Shown here in pieces: positions 1 through 8,945 of a stretch of DNA of 64,000 nucleotides. Source of the stretch: Alcanivorax borkumensis SK2. Its GTDB lineage: Bacteria; Pseudomonadota; Gammaproteobacteria; Pseudomonadales; Alcanivoracaceae. The translations under genes and the position numbers were made by a program. The notes under the pieces were generated by a model. That model saw nothing but the letters and a program-made list of their open reading frames with translations. It had not been told where the DNA came from and made no database searches. The stretch's first letter is position 1. Each line of letters opens with the position of its first letter. The stretch covers positions 3,009,001 through 3,073,000 of the forward strand of contig NC_008260.1 of the NCBI RefSeq assembly GCF_000009365.1, in the 5' to 3' direction.

Positions 1-498
1 CTCAATGACCGCTGGATTGTAGGTGCTGAACTTGCCTATCAAGGCAGCAATACCAGTGATTCCGTAAAGAGCATTCCCGGCGACCCGTTAGCGGGCAATC
101 AGACCGAAGCTGAAGTAGAAATAAACCAGACCTTCCTGCTGGGAATCAAAGGTGGTTATTTACTCAATGCCTCCACCCTCGCTTATAGCACCCTGAGCGC
201 CACACTCACTGAGGTAGAAGTGAACTCTGACTGCCCCTCCGATGGCACTGTTTGTAACCCTGGCTCCCCGGCCCGCTCTGACAGCGACGATGACAATATC
301 ACTGGCTGGGCACTGGCTCTCGGTTTGGAAAAGTCGCTATCTGAGAACCTGTCTGTGCGCGCTGAATACCGCTACGCCGATCTTGGCACCGCCAACGTGA
401 CTGCGGTGAAAAAAGAAAATGGTGAAGCCTTCGGCATTGATGCTGATATCGATGTGACCAGCCAAGCTTTGCTATTGGCTGCCGTCTACAAGTTCTAA
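1..498 (+). CDS. Outer-membrane beta-barrel protein, C-terminal part (5' end outside window)
   Basis: The reading frame is open from the first base and stops at TAA 496-498, so about 165 C-terminal residues are present. The translation alternates hydrophobic and polar residues in strand-like blocks (WIVGAELAYQG, SVRAEYRYADLG) and ends in LLLAAVYKF. A terminal phenylalanine after alternating residues is the usual signature recognised by the BAM complex. The pattern fits small opacity/OmpA-N-type 8-stranded barrels. The start and signal peptide lie outside the window, so subfamily and substrate cannot be stated. A terminator hairpin lies about 160 bp downstream. Confidence 0.75.
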   Translation, partial: LNDRWIVGAELAYQGSNTSDSVKSIPGDPLAGNQTEAEVEINQTFLLGIKGGYLLNASTLAYSTLSATLTEVEVNSDCPSDGTVCNPGSPARSDSDDDNITGWALALGLEKSLSENLSVRAEYRYADLGTANVTAVKKENGEAFGIDADIDVTSQALLLAAVYKF

Positions 499-653
499 GT
501 GTTCTATGGCGCAGGTGTGCCTGCGCCAACTTTACCCTTTGAATAAACCCGCTCTATACCCCCCCCTAAGCATTTCTATGTAAGCCCTATACTACAAAGC
601 TACCGCCGGTTAGGCCCTTTAGAGGGGCTCCTACATAAGATATAAGACACCAT

Positions 654-683
654 AAAAAAACGCGGCCGAAGCCGCGTTTTTTA
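654..683. terminator. Bidirectional intrinsic terminator
   Basis: Stem CGCGGC (661-666), loop CGAA, stem GCCGCG (671-676), flanked by an A run on the left and a T run on the right. It can therefore end transcription of the barrel gene from the left and of the minus-strand acyl-CoA dehydrogenase from the right. Confidence 0.85.
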
Positions 684-703
684 TAAAGCATGAAGAGAAA
701 CAA

Positions 704-1843
704 TTACCGCCCGATGATATCCCGGGAGATGATTTCTTTCATGATTTCACTGGTGCCGCCATAGATACGCTGGATACGGGCGTCTACGTAGTCGCGGGAA
801 ATCGGGTATTCCTGCATGTAGCCGTAGCCACCGAACAGTTGCAGACATTTGTCGGCTACCACACCTTGCAGCTCGGTGGCGGTGAGCTTGGCAATGGAAG
901 CATTGGTGGCGGTGAGTTCGCTGCGATCATACTGCTCGATACACTGCTCGCAGTAGGCACGGTTAATCACCACCTGGGCGTGTAAGTCCGCCAGCACGAA
1001 ACGGGTATTCTGCAGGCTGGAAATAGGCTTGCCGAACGCCATGCGCTCTTTGGTGTATTCGATGGTACGCTCGATCATGCCTTCACAAGCAGCGACAGCG
1101 CCCAGCGCCAAAATCAGACGCTCGCGGGGTAGCTCGTTCATCAGGTTGGCGAAGCCTTTGCCTTCACCACCCAGTATCTGCTCGGCGCCAACTTTTACGT
1201 TTTCGAAAAATAGCTCAGAGGTGTCCGCCGCGTGGAGGCCCATTTTCTCCAGGTTGCGGCCACGGGCAAAGCCGTCCAGCGTGCAATCCACGGTGAACAA
1301 CGTCATGCCTTTGGAGCCAGCGTTGGGGTCGGTCTTGGTGGCCAGCACGATCACGTCGCAATGCTGACCATTGGTGATAAAGGTTTTTTGGCCATTGATG
1401 CTATAGCCATCACCATCCTTGTCGGCACGGGCTTTCAAGCCTTGCAGGTCGGAACCAGCGCCAGGCTCGGTCATGCCGATGGCCCCCACGGCTTCACCAG
1501 TAACCATTTTCGGCAACCAGGTTTTTTTCTGCTCTTCATTGCCCAGGTGCAGAATGTAGGGAGCGACGATGTCGGAATGCACAGAAATGTTGGAGGCCAG
1601 GGAACTGAAACCAGCGCGAGAGGCTTCCTCTACGATCACCGCTGACAGGCGGAAGTTGGCGCCAAAGCCGCCGTATTCCTCTGGTACGTCCACACACAAC
1701 AAGCCGTTTTCGCCCATTTTATTCCACAGTTCACGTGGGAATATCTCAGCTTTTTCCCACTGGTTGTAATGGGGGGCCACTTCGTTTTCGAGGAATTTTT
1801 TTACATTATCGCGAAACAGTTCGATTTCGTTCTTATCAAGCAT
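704..1843 (-). CDS. Acyl-CoA dehydrogenase, long-chain type
   Basis: 379 residues, the full length for this flavoprotein family, which introduces the first double bond in beta-oxidation. AIGMTEPGAGSDLQGL is the substrate/FAD-binding motif of the middle domain. ELPRERL near residue 240 matches the region carrying the catalytic glutamate in long-chain and isovaleryl-type enzymes. The C-terminus has RIYGGTSEIMKEII, with G where medium-chain enzymes keep their catalytic E, which supports the long-chain/isovaleryl arrangement. The start is preceded by AAGGA at a good distance. The gene stands alone. An HMG-CoA lyase gene 2 kb away leaves a role in leucine breakdown possible, but in an alkane degrader fatty acyl-CoA is the simpler substrate. 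Confidence 0.9.
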   Translation of the reverse strand: MLDKNEIELFRDNVKKFLENEVAPHYNQWEKAEIFPRELWNKMGENGLLCVDVPEEYGGFGANFRLSAVIVEEASRAGFSSLASNISVHSDIVAPYILHLGNEEQKKTWLPKMVTGEAVGAIGMTEPGAGSDLQGLKARADKDGDGYSINGQKTFITNGQHCDVIVLATKTDPNAGSKGMTLFTVDCTLDGFARGRNLEKMGLHAADTSELFFENVKVGAEQILGGEGKGFANLMNELPRERLILALGAVAACEGMIERTIEYTKERMAFGKPISSLQNTRFVLADLHAQVVINRAYCEQCIEQYDRSELTATNASIAKLTATELQGVVADKCLQLFGGYGYMQEYPISRDYVDARIQRIYGGTSEIMKEIISRDIIGR

Positions 1844-2167
1844 GTTGGCTAGTCCTTGGAAACCTGTTTTGGGGTCTATTCACAACCGCACCGGCATCAA
1901 TTTTTAGTTAGCCCACGGGGGGGCGATTGTGCGGTGTGGTTATTCTACATGATCAGGCGTGATCGCGAGCTGAAGGAAAAAAGAACGGGGAAAACGGCGA
2001 AAAACGCCTTTCTGGCGGGCTCGCACTCTATAGCCCATGCGGCCAGCACAGCGCCCACCTGAGCCAGAAAGCCCCAAAGGCAGGTTTGGCTGCTGGCATT
2101 GGCACTTCAAATCGTGCTCAGGAGGGCGCTTCTACAGAGCCTTTCAGGCTTTGCTTAATTGGGCAGG
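1844..2167. other. 324-bp intergenic region
   Basis: No convincing gene is seen; the only open frame (plus strand from 1856) has no family resemblance. It contains a short perfect palindrome GATCA-GGCG-TGATC at 1951-1964, about 110 bp upstream of the acyl-CoA dehydrogenase start, which could be an operator. Otherwise nothing recognisable. Confidence 0.3.
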
Positions 2168-2617
2168 CTAAACCGGTTCTATGCGTACATCCGCACGCAA
2201 TGAGTTAGCCACAAAGCAGTTACGATGGGCGCTCTCGTGGAGCTTTTCCAAGGCGGGGCCATCAGGCTCTTGGCCATCGAAAACCACCCGAGGCCGCAGC
2301 ACGATTCGGGTGATCGCCATGCGGCCTTCCTCATTCTTGTCCACCGTTCCCAACGGCTGATCGATATAGCTGAGCACGGTGAGGCCACGCTTGGCGGCAA
2401 TGGACAGAAAGGTAAGCATGTGACAGCTGGCGGTGGCAGCAATGACCGCTTCATCTGGATTGACCCGATTGGCACAGCCGTAGAATTCCGGAGACCCGGA
2501 AGCGGATACCACTTCACCACCAGCGAAGGTCCATTCGTGATCCCGGTTGAAGTGTTCATAATCAAAGCTGGTACCACGCTGCAGATGCCAAGCCACCGTT
2601 GCGCCATATTCACTCAT
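2168..2617 (-). CDS. OsmC family protein
   Basis: 149 residues from the chosen start MSEYGATVAW. That ATG (2617) has a GGGAG Shine-Dalgarno 6-8 bases upstream, whereas the longer frame to 2692 adds a stretch unlike the family. The fold signature includes NPDEAVIAATASCHMLTFLS, where the cysteine is one of the two peroxidatic-type cysteines of OsmC/Ohr proteins, and a second cysteine in AHRNCFVANSL near the C-terminus. Such proteins reduce organic hydroperoxides, but many OsmC relatives have no known substrate. It lies next to the lipase-like gene on the same strand (79 bp gap). Confidence 0.82.
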   Translation of the reverse strand: MSEYGATVAWHLQRGTSFDYEHFNRDHEWTFAGGEVVSASGSPEFYGCANRVNPDEAVIAATASCHMLTFLSIAAKRGLTVLSYIDQPLGTVDKNEEGRMAITRIVLRPRVVFDGQEPDGPALEKLHESAHRNCFVANSLRADVRIEPV

Positions 2618-2695
2618 GATCAAACTCCCTCTCTCATTTTTATATTCACCATGATCCGCGAAGAGAGGAAAGGCAACCATGTTGCAGATCAATAT

Positions 2696-3553
2696 TTACT
2701 CCGCCGCCTTGGGCGGGGCCAAAAGACAACGCTCCACTTGATCCATAACCCGGCTACTGTAGAGCAGCGAGCAGTGCCCCAGATAAGGAACATGGATATT
2801 GTCTTCCGCACCGTGCAATACCGCCGCGGACACCGGCAGCACAAAATTATCCATGTTGGAGAAGATGGAGAAGTACCGCGCGCCCCCTGGGCAGGTTGCC
2901 TCGGTGGCCAGCTCTCGGATAAAAGGGCTCTGGTAGCGCAGTTGGGCGGCAGCCCCCAATGGCGGAAACAGGCCGGCAACTCGCGTTCCATAATGCGGGC
3001 TACCCAAGGTAATCACCCGGTCTACCTTGCCAGCCAGCCCTAAATTCTTGAGCGCATAGCGGGTTAACGGGCCGCCCATGGAGTGGCAAACCAAGTGGGC
3101 TTTTTCCGCGCCTGTGGTCGCCAGGATACGCTCTACATGATCAACCACCTGCTGGGATAGTTTGCGGGCATTGATATGCGGCGGGGTATAACTCACCGAA
3201 TACACATTGGACCAGCCGCGCCATTTCAGGCGCCACTGCATAAATAAAAAGTTGGCACTGTTGCCGCCGTAACCGTGGACCAGAATCACCGGGGGCTCGC
3301 CGTGATGGCGGCTACGTACCGGTGAAGAATCGTGGATCAGGCGCAACGGATAACTAAGCACTAGCACTGTCAGGGCGGCGGCCTCCTTGGCCATGCCAAG
3401 TAGCGTCGGCAACAGCCGTAAAGGGGGTTCACCGGGCAGCTCAGATTGCTCGGGAAAGCTGCATCGGTCGTAGTACCAGCACAGATAAAACGCCAGTGTC
3501 AGGGTAACCGTGCTCATCACTAGCAGCGACAGCAGAAAAATGATCAGATCCAT
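2696..3553 (-). CDS. Alpha/beta hydrolase, lipase-like, membrane-anchored
   Basis: 285 residues. An N-terminal hydrophobic segment (about residues 3-25) suggests export or membrane anchoring. VILVHGYGGNSANF holds the HG oxyanion-hole motif, and HLVCHSMGGPLTRYAL carries the nucleophile serine in the variant elbow CHSMG. GAEDNIHVP and LGHCSLLYS supply the likely acidic residue and histidine. The pattern resembles triacylglycerol lipases and PGAP1-like esterases. The substrate cannot be read from sequence. Confidence 0.8.
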   Translation of the reverse strand: MDLIIFLLSLLVMSTVTLTLAFYLCWYYDRCSFPEQSELPGEPPLRLLPTLLGMAKEAAALTVLVLSYPLRLIHDSSPVRSRHHGEPPVILVHGYGGNSANFLFMQWRLKWRGWSNVYSVSYTPPHINARKLSQQVVDHVERILATTGAEKAHLVCHSMGGPLTRYALKNLGLAGKVDRVITLGSPHYGTRVAGLFPPLGAAAQLRYQSPFIRELATEATCPGGARYFSIFSNMDNFVLPVSAAVLHGAEDNIHVPYLGHCSLLYSSRVMDQVERCLLAPPKAAE

Positions 3554-3750
3554 CTCTTCATTGCTCCGTTGTTATTGTGCCAACGCTAGGGCAGCGTGAC
3601 CGAAGATACCATGTCGCTAGTATGACTGTCGGACAACGCGCGTGGAAAAGACACGCTCGACTGGCCGTTTGTTCTACTCGCTCCCTGAGGTGCACATCCG
3701 CAACGCTGATGGCACACTTGCAGCCCCCTTTCGGCACGACGGTATTTACC

Positions 3751-4674
3751 ATGACAGACCAGGCAATCATCAACGAGGTGGGGCTGCGCGACGGCCTACA
3801 AAATCAACCTGTAACCGTAGACACCGCCACCAAGGCAAAACTGGCCCAGTTACTGGTCGATGCGGGCATGCGCTATTTGGAACCGGTCAGCTTTGTCAGC
3901 CCCAAGGCAATCCCACAGATGGCCGACGCCGCTGCGTTAACTCCGCTGCTGCCACAAGGTAACGATCTACATTACACCGCCCTGATACCCAACTTAAAAG
4001 GTTATCAGCTGGCCCGCGATGCGGGTTACCCCACCGTGGGGCTCGTGCTATCCACTACCGACTCCTTCAACGAACGCAACCTACGCATGAGCCTAGAGCA
4101 GGCAGCGCAAAGCTGTGAAGCGATTATTGCCGCCGCCAAAGCCGACGGCATCGCCACCCGGACCTATATTTCCGGCGCCTTTGCCTGCCCCTACGACGGC
4201 CCAGTGCCAGTAACCCTGCCCCAGAAACTCAGCGAGCGCATGTTTGCTGCCGGTTCCGACGAGGTGGCCATTGCCGATACCATTGGTGCGGGCAACCCAC
4301 AACAGATGAAAGACATCATGGCGCCTTTGATTCAAGAGTTCGGCGCCGAAAAATTCTATGTCCACCTGCACGACACTCGCGGGCTAGCCGCCGCCATGGC
4401 TTGGGCAGCGGCAGACCTAGGGGTAAGGCGGTTTGACGCTTCCATCGGCGGGCTGGGCGGCTGCCCATTTGCACCCGGCGCTACCGGTAACATGGCCACG
4501 GAAGATCTGGTGTACTTGCTGGAAAGCGCCGGGCTGAAAACCGGCATTGATGTGCAGGGCTTGCGCGAAGCGGTGGCTCTGGCAGCCGAAGCAACCCAAC
4601 GACCATTAGGCGGGCGCATTCTGGGATGGATCGAATCTCAGGAGAAGCAGGGCAAAACAGCCTGCATAGGATAA
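3751..4674 (+). CDS. mvaB: Hydroxymethylglutaryl-CoA lyase
   Basis: 307 residues from ATG 3751. The frame stays open upstream to 3577, but that extension looks non-coding and the family starts close to the first strand. The enzyme cleaves HMG-CoA to acetyl-CoA and acetoacetate at the end of leucine catabolism. NEVGLRDGLQNQ is the N-terminal motif with the catalytic arginine and metal-binding aspartate. FYVHLHDTRGLA supplies metal-binding histidines, and GGLGGCPFAPGATGN is the signature loop with the active-site cysteine. ATEDLVYLLESAG is also typical. It is divergent from the lipase-like gene. The other leucine-degradation genes are not adjacent. Confidence 0.93.
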   Translation: MTDQAIINEVGLRDGLQNQPVTVDTATKAKLAQLLVDAGMRYLEPVSFVSPKAIPQMADAAALTPLLPQGNDLHYTALIPNLKGYQLARDAGYPTVGLVLSTTDSFNERNLRMSLEQAAQSCEAIIAAAKADGIATRTYISGAFACPYDGPVPVTLPQKLSERMFAAGSDEVAIADTIGAGNPQQMKDIMAPLIQEFGAEKFYVHLHDTRGLAAAMAWAAADLGVRRFDASIGGLGGCPFAPGATGNMATEDLVYLLESAGLKTGIDVQGLREAVALAAEATQRPLGGRILGWIESQEKQGKTACIG

Positions 4675-4844
4675 CAACAAGCGACAACGCGATTAACGCT
4701 TGTTTCGCGTTGATCCAATGACGCCGCACTCATACTCTGAGCGCAGCGTCATTCATAGAAACCCATTCACCTCTTCCGCAAGAGAAGCACCATGACGTTG
4801 CGATGTCCGCACCGCCACCGACAATAAAAGACGGGCTTCAAACA

Positions 4845-6308
4845 TTAGAGCTGCGCGGTATGAACGCGGTTGCGGCCGGCCCCCTTCGCTACATAAAGCG
4901 CTCGATCCGCCGCGCTTAGTAGCGATTCGGGGCTCTTCGTTTCATCAGCTTCATCACCGAACCTGAGCGTGGCCACACCCACACTCAGGCTCACCGGCCT
5001 GCTGAGCGAAGAAATCTCCGCCACGGCACGGCGACAACGTTCTGCCACCCTTTCAGCATCTTGCGAATTAGCGGTGGGCAGCAAGGCAACAAACTCTTCG
5101 CCACCGTAACGCGCCAACACATCGGTATCACGAATAACCGGACGCAGAGCCTCGGCCACTGCCTGCAGGGCCGCATCCCCTTCTACGTGCCCGTAGCTAT
5201 CGTTGTACTGCTTGAAATGATCCACATCCATGAAAATTACCGACATAGGCTCGCTACGACGCTCACAGCGACTGAACTCTTGGCGCAAACCTTCCATCAA
5301 CACCAATCGGTTATAGAGCCCGGTGAGCGGGTCAGTACGAGCCATGCTCGCCAGCTCTTGGTTGAGCTCCTCCAGCTCGCCCTGTTTTTCGCGCAGGGTC
5401 AATTCCGCCGTTACTTGAGCGGTGATATCTTCGATTTGGGATAAAAAATAACGGGGCGAACCATCCCCATTACGGACAAGAGAGACGGCCAACAACACCC
5501 AGACAATATGGCCATTCTTATGGATATAGCGTTTCTTCATCCAGTAACTGCTACGTTTGCCTGTCAGCATCTCTTCCACATGATGCAAGTCGGTTTCCAG
5601 GTCATCCGGGTGCGTTATGGTCTGGAAGTCACTGGCCAGCAGCGCCTCTTCGTCATAACCCAGAATGCTGCACAGCGCTTGATTCACCCGCATCCAGCCG
5701 CCTTGCGGCGACACAATCGCCATGCCGATGGCTGCGTGGCGAAAAGCCCCTTCGAACAGGGCCATGTTCTCTTCCATTTTACTAACGGCCGCTTGCTGTT
5801 GTTGACTCAGCCGGTCCTGCTCTAGCGTCTGGCTGAGAGACTTCCCCATCAATTCCAAAAACTCCATTTCCTCGATGCTGAAAGCTTCACGGCGCGGTGA
5901 CGGATCACTGAAATTAAGGGTGCCGAAAATCTCACCCTGCACATACAACGGCACAGCTATATAGGATTCTAACTGCATCCCCACATACACTGGGTGCGAA
6001 CGCATCTCTTCCAGTTCACCCACATGGTGCAACGCTACCGAGCCTTGCTTGCTCATTACGGTGGAGCAGTAAGTATCACCCAGAGGGAAATGATCACCGG
6101 GGCTGATACCACCATCGCCCGGTTGCACCGCTAGCACTTCGTAGTCACCGTCTTTAATGCAACTAACAATGCCAATAGAAAGCTCCAGCAGGCTGCGCCC
6201 CACCTCTAGGTAGGCCGCATAAAGTGCATTAAAGTCCCCGCTAGGCAGCAATGAGAGCTGGTGTAATTCTCTCAGGCCGGTAAGGCTGAAATCACCCCGA
6301 TCTTGCAT
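4845..6308 (-). CDS. Diguanylate cyclase with GAF and PAS sensor domains
   Basis: 487 residues from ATG 6308; the frame continues upstream to 6401 but GGGG just before 6308 and domain layout favour the shorter form. Order: a GAF domain (about 20-175), a PAS/PAC domain (about 200-315, including SILGYDEEALLAS and a PAC segment), a short coiled coil, then GGDEF (about 325-485). The active site reads YGGEEF, competent for c-di-GMP synthesis, and RDTD five residues before it is an intact product-inhibition I-site. No membrane segment is seen, so a soluble cytoplasmic sensor is expected. The stimulus is unknown. Confidence 0.9.
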   Translation of the reverse strand: MQDRGDFSLTGLRELHQLSLLPSGDFNALYAAYLEVGRSLLELSIGIVSCIKDGDYEVLAVQPGDGGISPGDHFPLGDTYCSTVMSKQGSVALHHVGELEEMRSHPVYVGMQLESYIAVPLYVQGEIFGTLNFSDPSPRREAFSIEEMEFLELMGKSLSQTLEQDRLSQQQQAAVSKMEENMALFEGAFRHAAIGMAIVSPQGGWMRVNQALCSILGYDEEALLASDFQTITHPDDLETDLHHVEEMLTGKRSSYWMKKRYIHKNGHIVWVLLAVSLVRNGDGSPRYFLSQIEDITAQVTAELTLREKQGELEELNQELASMARTDPLTGLYNRLVLMEGLRQEFSRCERRSEPMSVIFMDVDHFKQYNDSYGHVEGDAALQAVAEALRPVIRDTDVLARYGGEEFVALLPTANSQDAERVAERCRRAVAEISSLSRPVSLSVGVATLRFGDEADETKSPESLLSAADRALYVAKGAGRNRVHTAQL

Positions 6309-6443
6309 ATTTTTCCCCGTGCTTGGCGCCCGTCCTATCACGACACCGTTTTTACTCTTACGTTGTAACCAAAGGTTCAGAACAAGTAAAAACCCTTGCA
6401 CTTATTTGCACCAGCTCCGGCAGCGATTTTACCTGCCACTTAA

Positions 6444-6475
6444 ACGAAAAAAGGCGCCGTTCGGCGCCTTTTTCG
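6444..6475. terminator. Bidirectional intrinsic terminator
   Basis: Perfect stem AAGGCGCC (6451-6458) / GGCGCCTT (6463-6470) with loop GTTC and flanking A and T runs. It lies 50 bp past the yggT stop codon and so most likely ends the yggS-proC-yggT transcript. Confidence 0.85.
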
Positions 6476-6521
6476 TTCCTAGCTTTATTCAAAGGCCTCT
6501 TATCCAATGGCCTGTTGTCCG

Positions 6522-7070
6522 TTAGTGTAGCTTGAACAAAATCTGCAACAGCTGAACGCCCAGCAGCACAATCAGTGGGCTCAAATCAAATCCACCCATC
6601 GGGGGCAACATCTTGCGAACCGGCGCCATTATCGGTTCGGTAACCTGAACAATCACCCGCACCATAGGATTGTAAGGGTCTGGCGCCACCCAACTTAGAA
6701 TAACCCGGATCAGCACCGCCCAGAACACATAGTTCAGGATCAAGCTGACCAGTTCCTGCAGGGTGTAAATCACCAACTGCCCACCGATCCCCGACGGAAA
6801 ACCGCCCACTTGGATGCTCAGAATCAGCACCGCCTTGAGCATGATGAGCACAATAACCAACACCAACGAGGCCACATCCAGCCCACCGTAACCGGGAATG
6901 ATCCGGCGCAGAGGCTTGAGCAACGGGTTAGTGGCCTTGAGCACAAATTGGGAAATCGGGTTATAAAAATCCGCCCGGGCCAGCTGCAGCACGAAACGGG
7001 TCAGTACAATGAAAATGTAAGCGCTGAACGCAAAATCCAGCAGAAAAACCAGGGCACCCTGCGGGTTCAT
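6522..7070 (-). CDS. yggT: YggT family membrane protein
   Basis: 182 residues with two tandem YggT repeats of two hydrophobic helices each. The repeats share the diagnostic motif: NPISQFVLKATNPLLKPLRRIIP in the first (positions about 40-62) and PYNPMVRVIVQVTEPIMAPVRKMLP in the second (about 130-154). GGAG sits 6 bases before the ATG. Its place behind proC and yggS is conserved in gammaproteobacteria. The function is poorly known; roles in cell division, cofactor biogenesis or osmotic tolerance have been suggested for homologues. Confidence 0.88.
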   Translation of the reverse strand: MNPQGALVFLLDFAFSAYIFIVLTRFVLQLARADFYNPISQFVLKATNPLLKPLRRIIPGYGGLDVASLVLVIVLIMLKAVLILSIQVGGFPSGIGGQLVIYTLQELVSLILNYVFWAVLIRVILSWVAPDPYNPMVRVIVQVTEPIMAPVRKMLPPMGGFDLSPLIVLLGVQLLQILFKLH

Positions 7071-7290
7071 GAATCACTCCGTTGCGATGTCTCGACCGGC
7101 CTTGGCCGGAAACTGGGATAGAGTTTGGGGCAAAAGAAGGGAAAATCAAGCGACAAGCTTCTAGCTGCAACACAGCGAAAGCTCTCTTTTAAAATAGACC
7201 GTACCCACGCTCAAGCCTAATTGCGTGGGCACCGCATCTCAAAAGCTTCTAATCATCCCCGCATCTTGCTGCTTGCCACGTGTTGCTGCT

Positions 7291-8100
7291 TTATCCTGCC
7301 AGCTCTTCCGACCGCTCACGCGCGGCAGCAACGGCGGCTTGCACCTGTTCGCGAAAACCGGCTTCCTCAAACACACCCAATGCTGCGGCGGTAGTGCCAC
7401 CGGGGCTGGTGACTTGCTGGCGCAGCACATCCGGGCCCACTTCACTGGTAATCGCCAGTTGGGCTGCGCCCCAGGCCGTTTGCAGCACCATCTGCCGAGC
7501 AGTGCCCGCATCCAGCCCCTGGGCCTTGGCCGCTTCGATCAGCGATTCCATCAGCAGGAAAAAGTACGCCGGACCGGAGCCAGAAACGGCGGTGACCGCA
7601 TCCAGTTCTTTTTCTTCGTCAAACCAGAACGCGATACCCACGGAACCAAGAATTTCCTTGGCCATGGCTTTTTGCTCATCGCTCACATCATCGGCGGCAT
7701 ACAGGCCAGTGGCGCCGGCCTGTACCAGCGACGGCGTATTGGGCATGCAGCGCACAATCGGAGTACTACCCAGCCAGCGACGCAGGTTGCCCACGGTCAC
7801 ACCGGCGGCAATGGAGATCACCAGGGGCTGACGCTCCGCGATCAGGTCACGCAGGTCGGTACACACCTGCTCCATCATCTGTGGCTTCACCGCCAGCACC
7901 AGCACGTCGACCCGCCCCGCCACATCACGGTTTTCGGTACTCACATGCACCCGTTGCAGCTGGGCGACTTCGTCCAACCGGTCTTTAGAGGGGTCGCTCA
8001 TCCAGATACGGGCCGGGCGAATTCCTTTCGCCACCATGCCTCCGGCCAGGCTGGTTGCCATGTTGCCGGCGCCGATAAATCCGATTAGTTGTTGTGCCAT
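7291..8100 (-). CDS. proC: Pyrroline-5-carboxylate reductase
   Basis: 269 residues starting MAQQLIGFIGAGNMA. The GxGxxxA turn is the NAD(P)H-binding motif of the N-terminal Rossmann domain. The enzyme catalyses the last step of proline synthesis. VRCMPNTPSLVQAGATGL and AVSGSGPAYFFLLMESL are the signature regions of the substrate- and dimer-forming C-terminal half. AAGGA lies upstream of the chosen ATG; the frame runs 8 codons further up but without support. It lies 20 bp behind yggS, so the pair is probably co-transcribed. Confidence 0.95.
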   Translation of the reverse strand: MAQQLIGFIGAGNMATSLAGGMVAKGIRPARIWMSDPSKDRLDEVAQLQRVHVSTENRDVAGRVDVLVLAVKPQMMEQVCTDLRDLIAERQPLVISIAAGVTVGNLRRWLGSTPIVRCMPNTPSLVQAGATGLYAADDVSDEQKAMAKEILGSVGIAFWFDEEKELDAVTAVSGSGPAYFFLLMESLIEAAKAQGLDAGTARQMVLQTAWGAAQLAITSEVGPDVLRQQVTSPGGTTAAALGVFEEAGFREQVQAAVAAARERSEELAG

Positions 8101-8120
8101 AACTGCGCAGTCCTTTGTTA

Positions 8121-8813
8121 TCAAGCCTTGGGCGGGCGCGGGCCGAACAGGGCGGTGCCCAGCCGGATCACGGTAGCACCTTCTTCAATAGCCACCGGAT
8201 AGTCCGCGCTCATGCCCATGGAGAGCGTATCGAGGGCGGGCATTGTATTGCGCAATTGTGACAGTGTCATGGCGAGCTGTCGGAAGGCAGCGCGGTTGCC
8301 ATCGTCGTTGTCCGCCCGGGGAATGGCCATAAGCCCCCGCAACCGGATATTGGGCAGCGCGTCCACGGCGGCAGCCAACTCGGCCACGCCCGCCAGCGCC
8401 ACCCCACTCTTGCTCGCTTCATCGTCCACATTAACCTGAATACACAGGTTCAACGGCGCGGATTCTGGCGGCCGCTGTTCGCTGAGGCGGCGCGCCACCT
8501 TGAGCCGGTCCACCGAGTGCACCCAATCAAAATGAGCCGCGATATCCCGCGTCTTGTTGGATTGAATTGGACCAATGAAATGCCATACCAAGCCCCGCCC
8601 CCGCAGCGCAGCAATCTTGGCCAGCGCCTCCTGCAGGTAGTTCTCACCGAAATGCCGCTGCCCTTGGTCTGCCAGTTTGGCCAGTTCGTCTGCTGTGCGG
8701 GTCTTACTGACCGCCAGAAGCTGCACACTATGGGGGTCACGGCCGACACGCTCACAGTGTGACTTTATTTGCTCATTAATGTGCAGCAGTGGTGATTTGA
8801 CGTCAGTCATCAT
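8121..8813 (-). CDS. yggS: PLP homeostasis protein, YggS/PLPBP family
   Basis: About 230 residues. The family buffers free pyridoxal phosphate and has no known enzymatic activity. LLAVSKTRTADEL carries the PLP-binding lysine. FGENYLQEALAK, WHFIGPIQSNKTRDIA and the C-terminal MGMSADYPVAIEEGATVIRLGT are family signatures (FIGxLQxNK, SMGMSxDxxxAIxxGxTxVRIG). The longer frame begins at TTG 8825; ATG 8813 or 8810 is preferred, but no strong ribosome-binding site decides it. First gene of the yggS-proC-yggT run and divergent from pilT. Confidence 0.93.
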   Translation of the reverse strand: MMTDVKSPLLHINEQIKSHCERVGRDPHSVQLLAVSKTRTADELAKLADQGQRHFGENYLQEALAKIAALRGRGLVWHFIGPIQSNKTRDIAAHFDWVHSVDRLKVARRLSEQRPPESAPLNLCIQVNVDDEASKSGVALAGVAELAAAVDALPNIRLRGLMAIPRADNDDGNRAAFRQLAMTLSQLRNTMPALDTLSMGMSADYPVAIEEGATVIRLGTALFGPRPPKA

Positions 8814-8945
8814 TGAACGGCTCAAGAGGTCGGGTTACTTTAAGCATGCGACGATTTTCTGAGGAACCCGGCGAAGGCTCCACAACATAATAACAAAGGG
8901 TCACCCACGGGGGCTCTTTCCAAGCCATAACAGCAAGTATAAATC

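Noticed and set aside
2225..3043. Plus-strand frame of 272 codons across the OsmC and lipase-like genes
   Set aside because: It spans the ends of two real minus-strand genes; the opposite-strand frame is open because of high GC codon bias.
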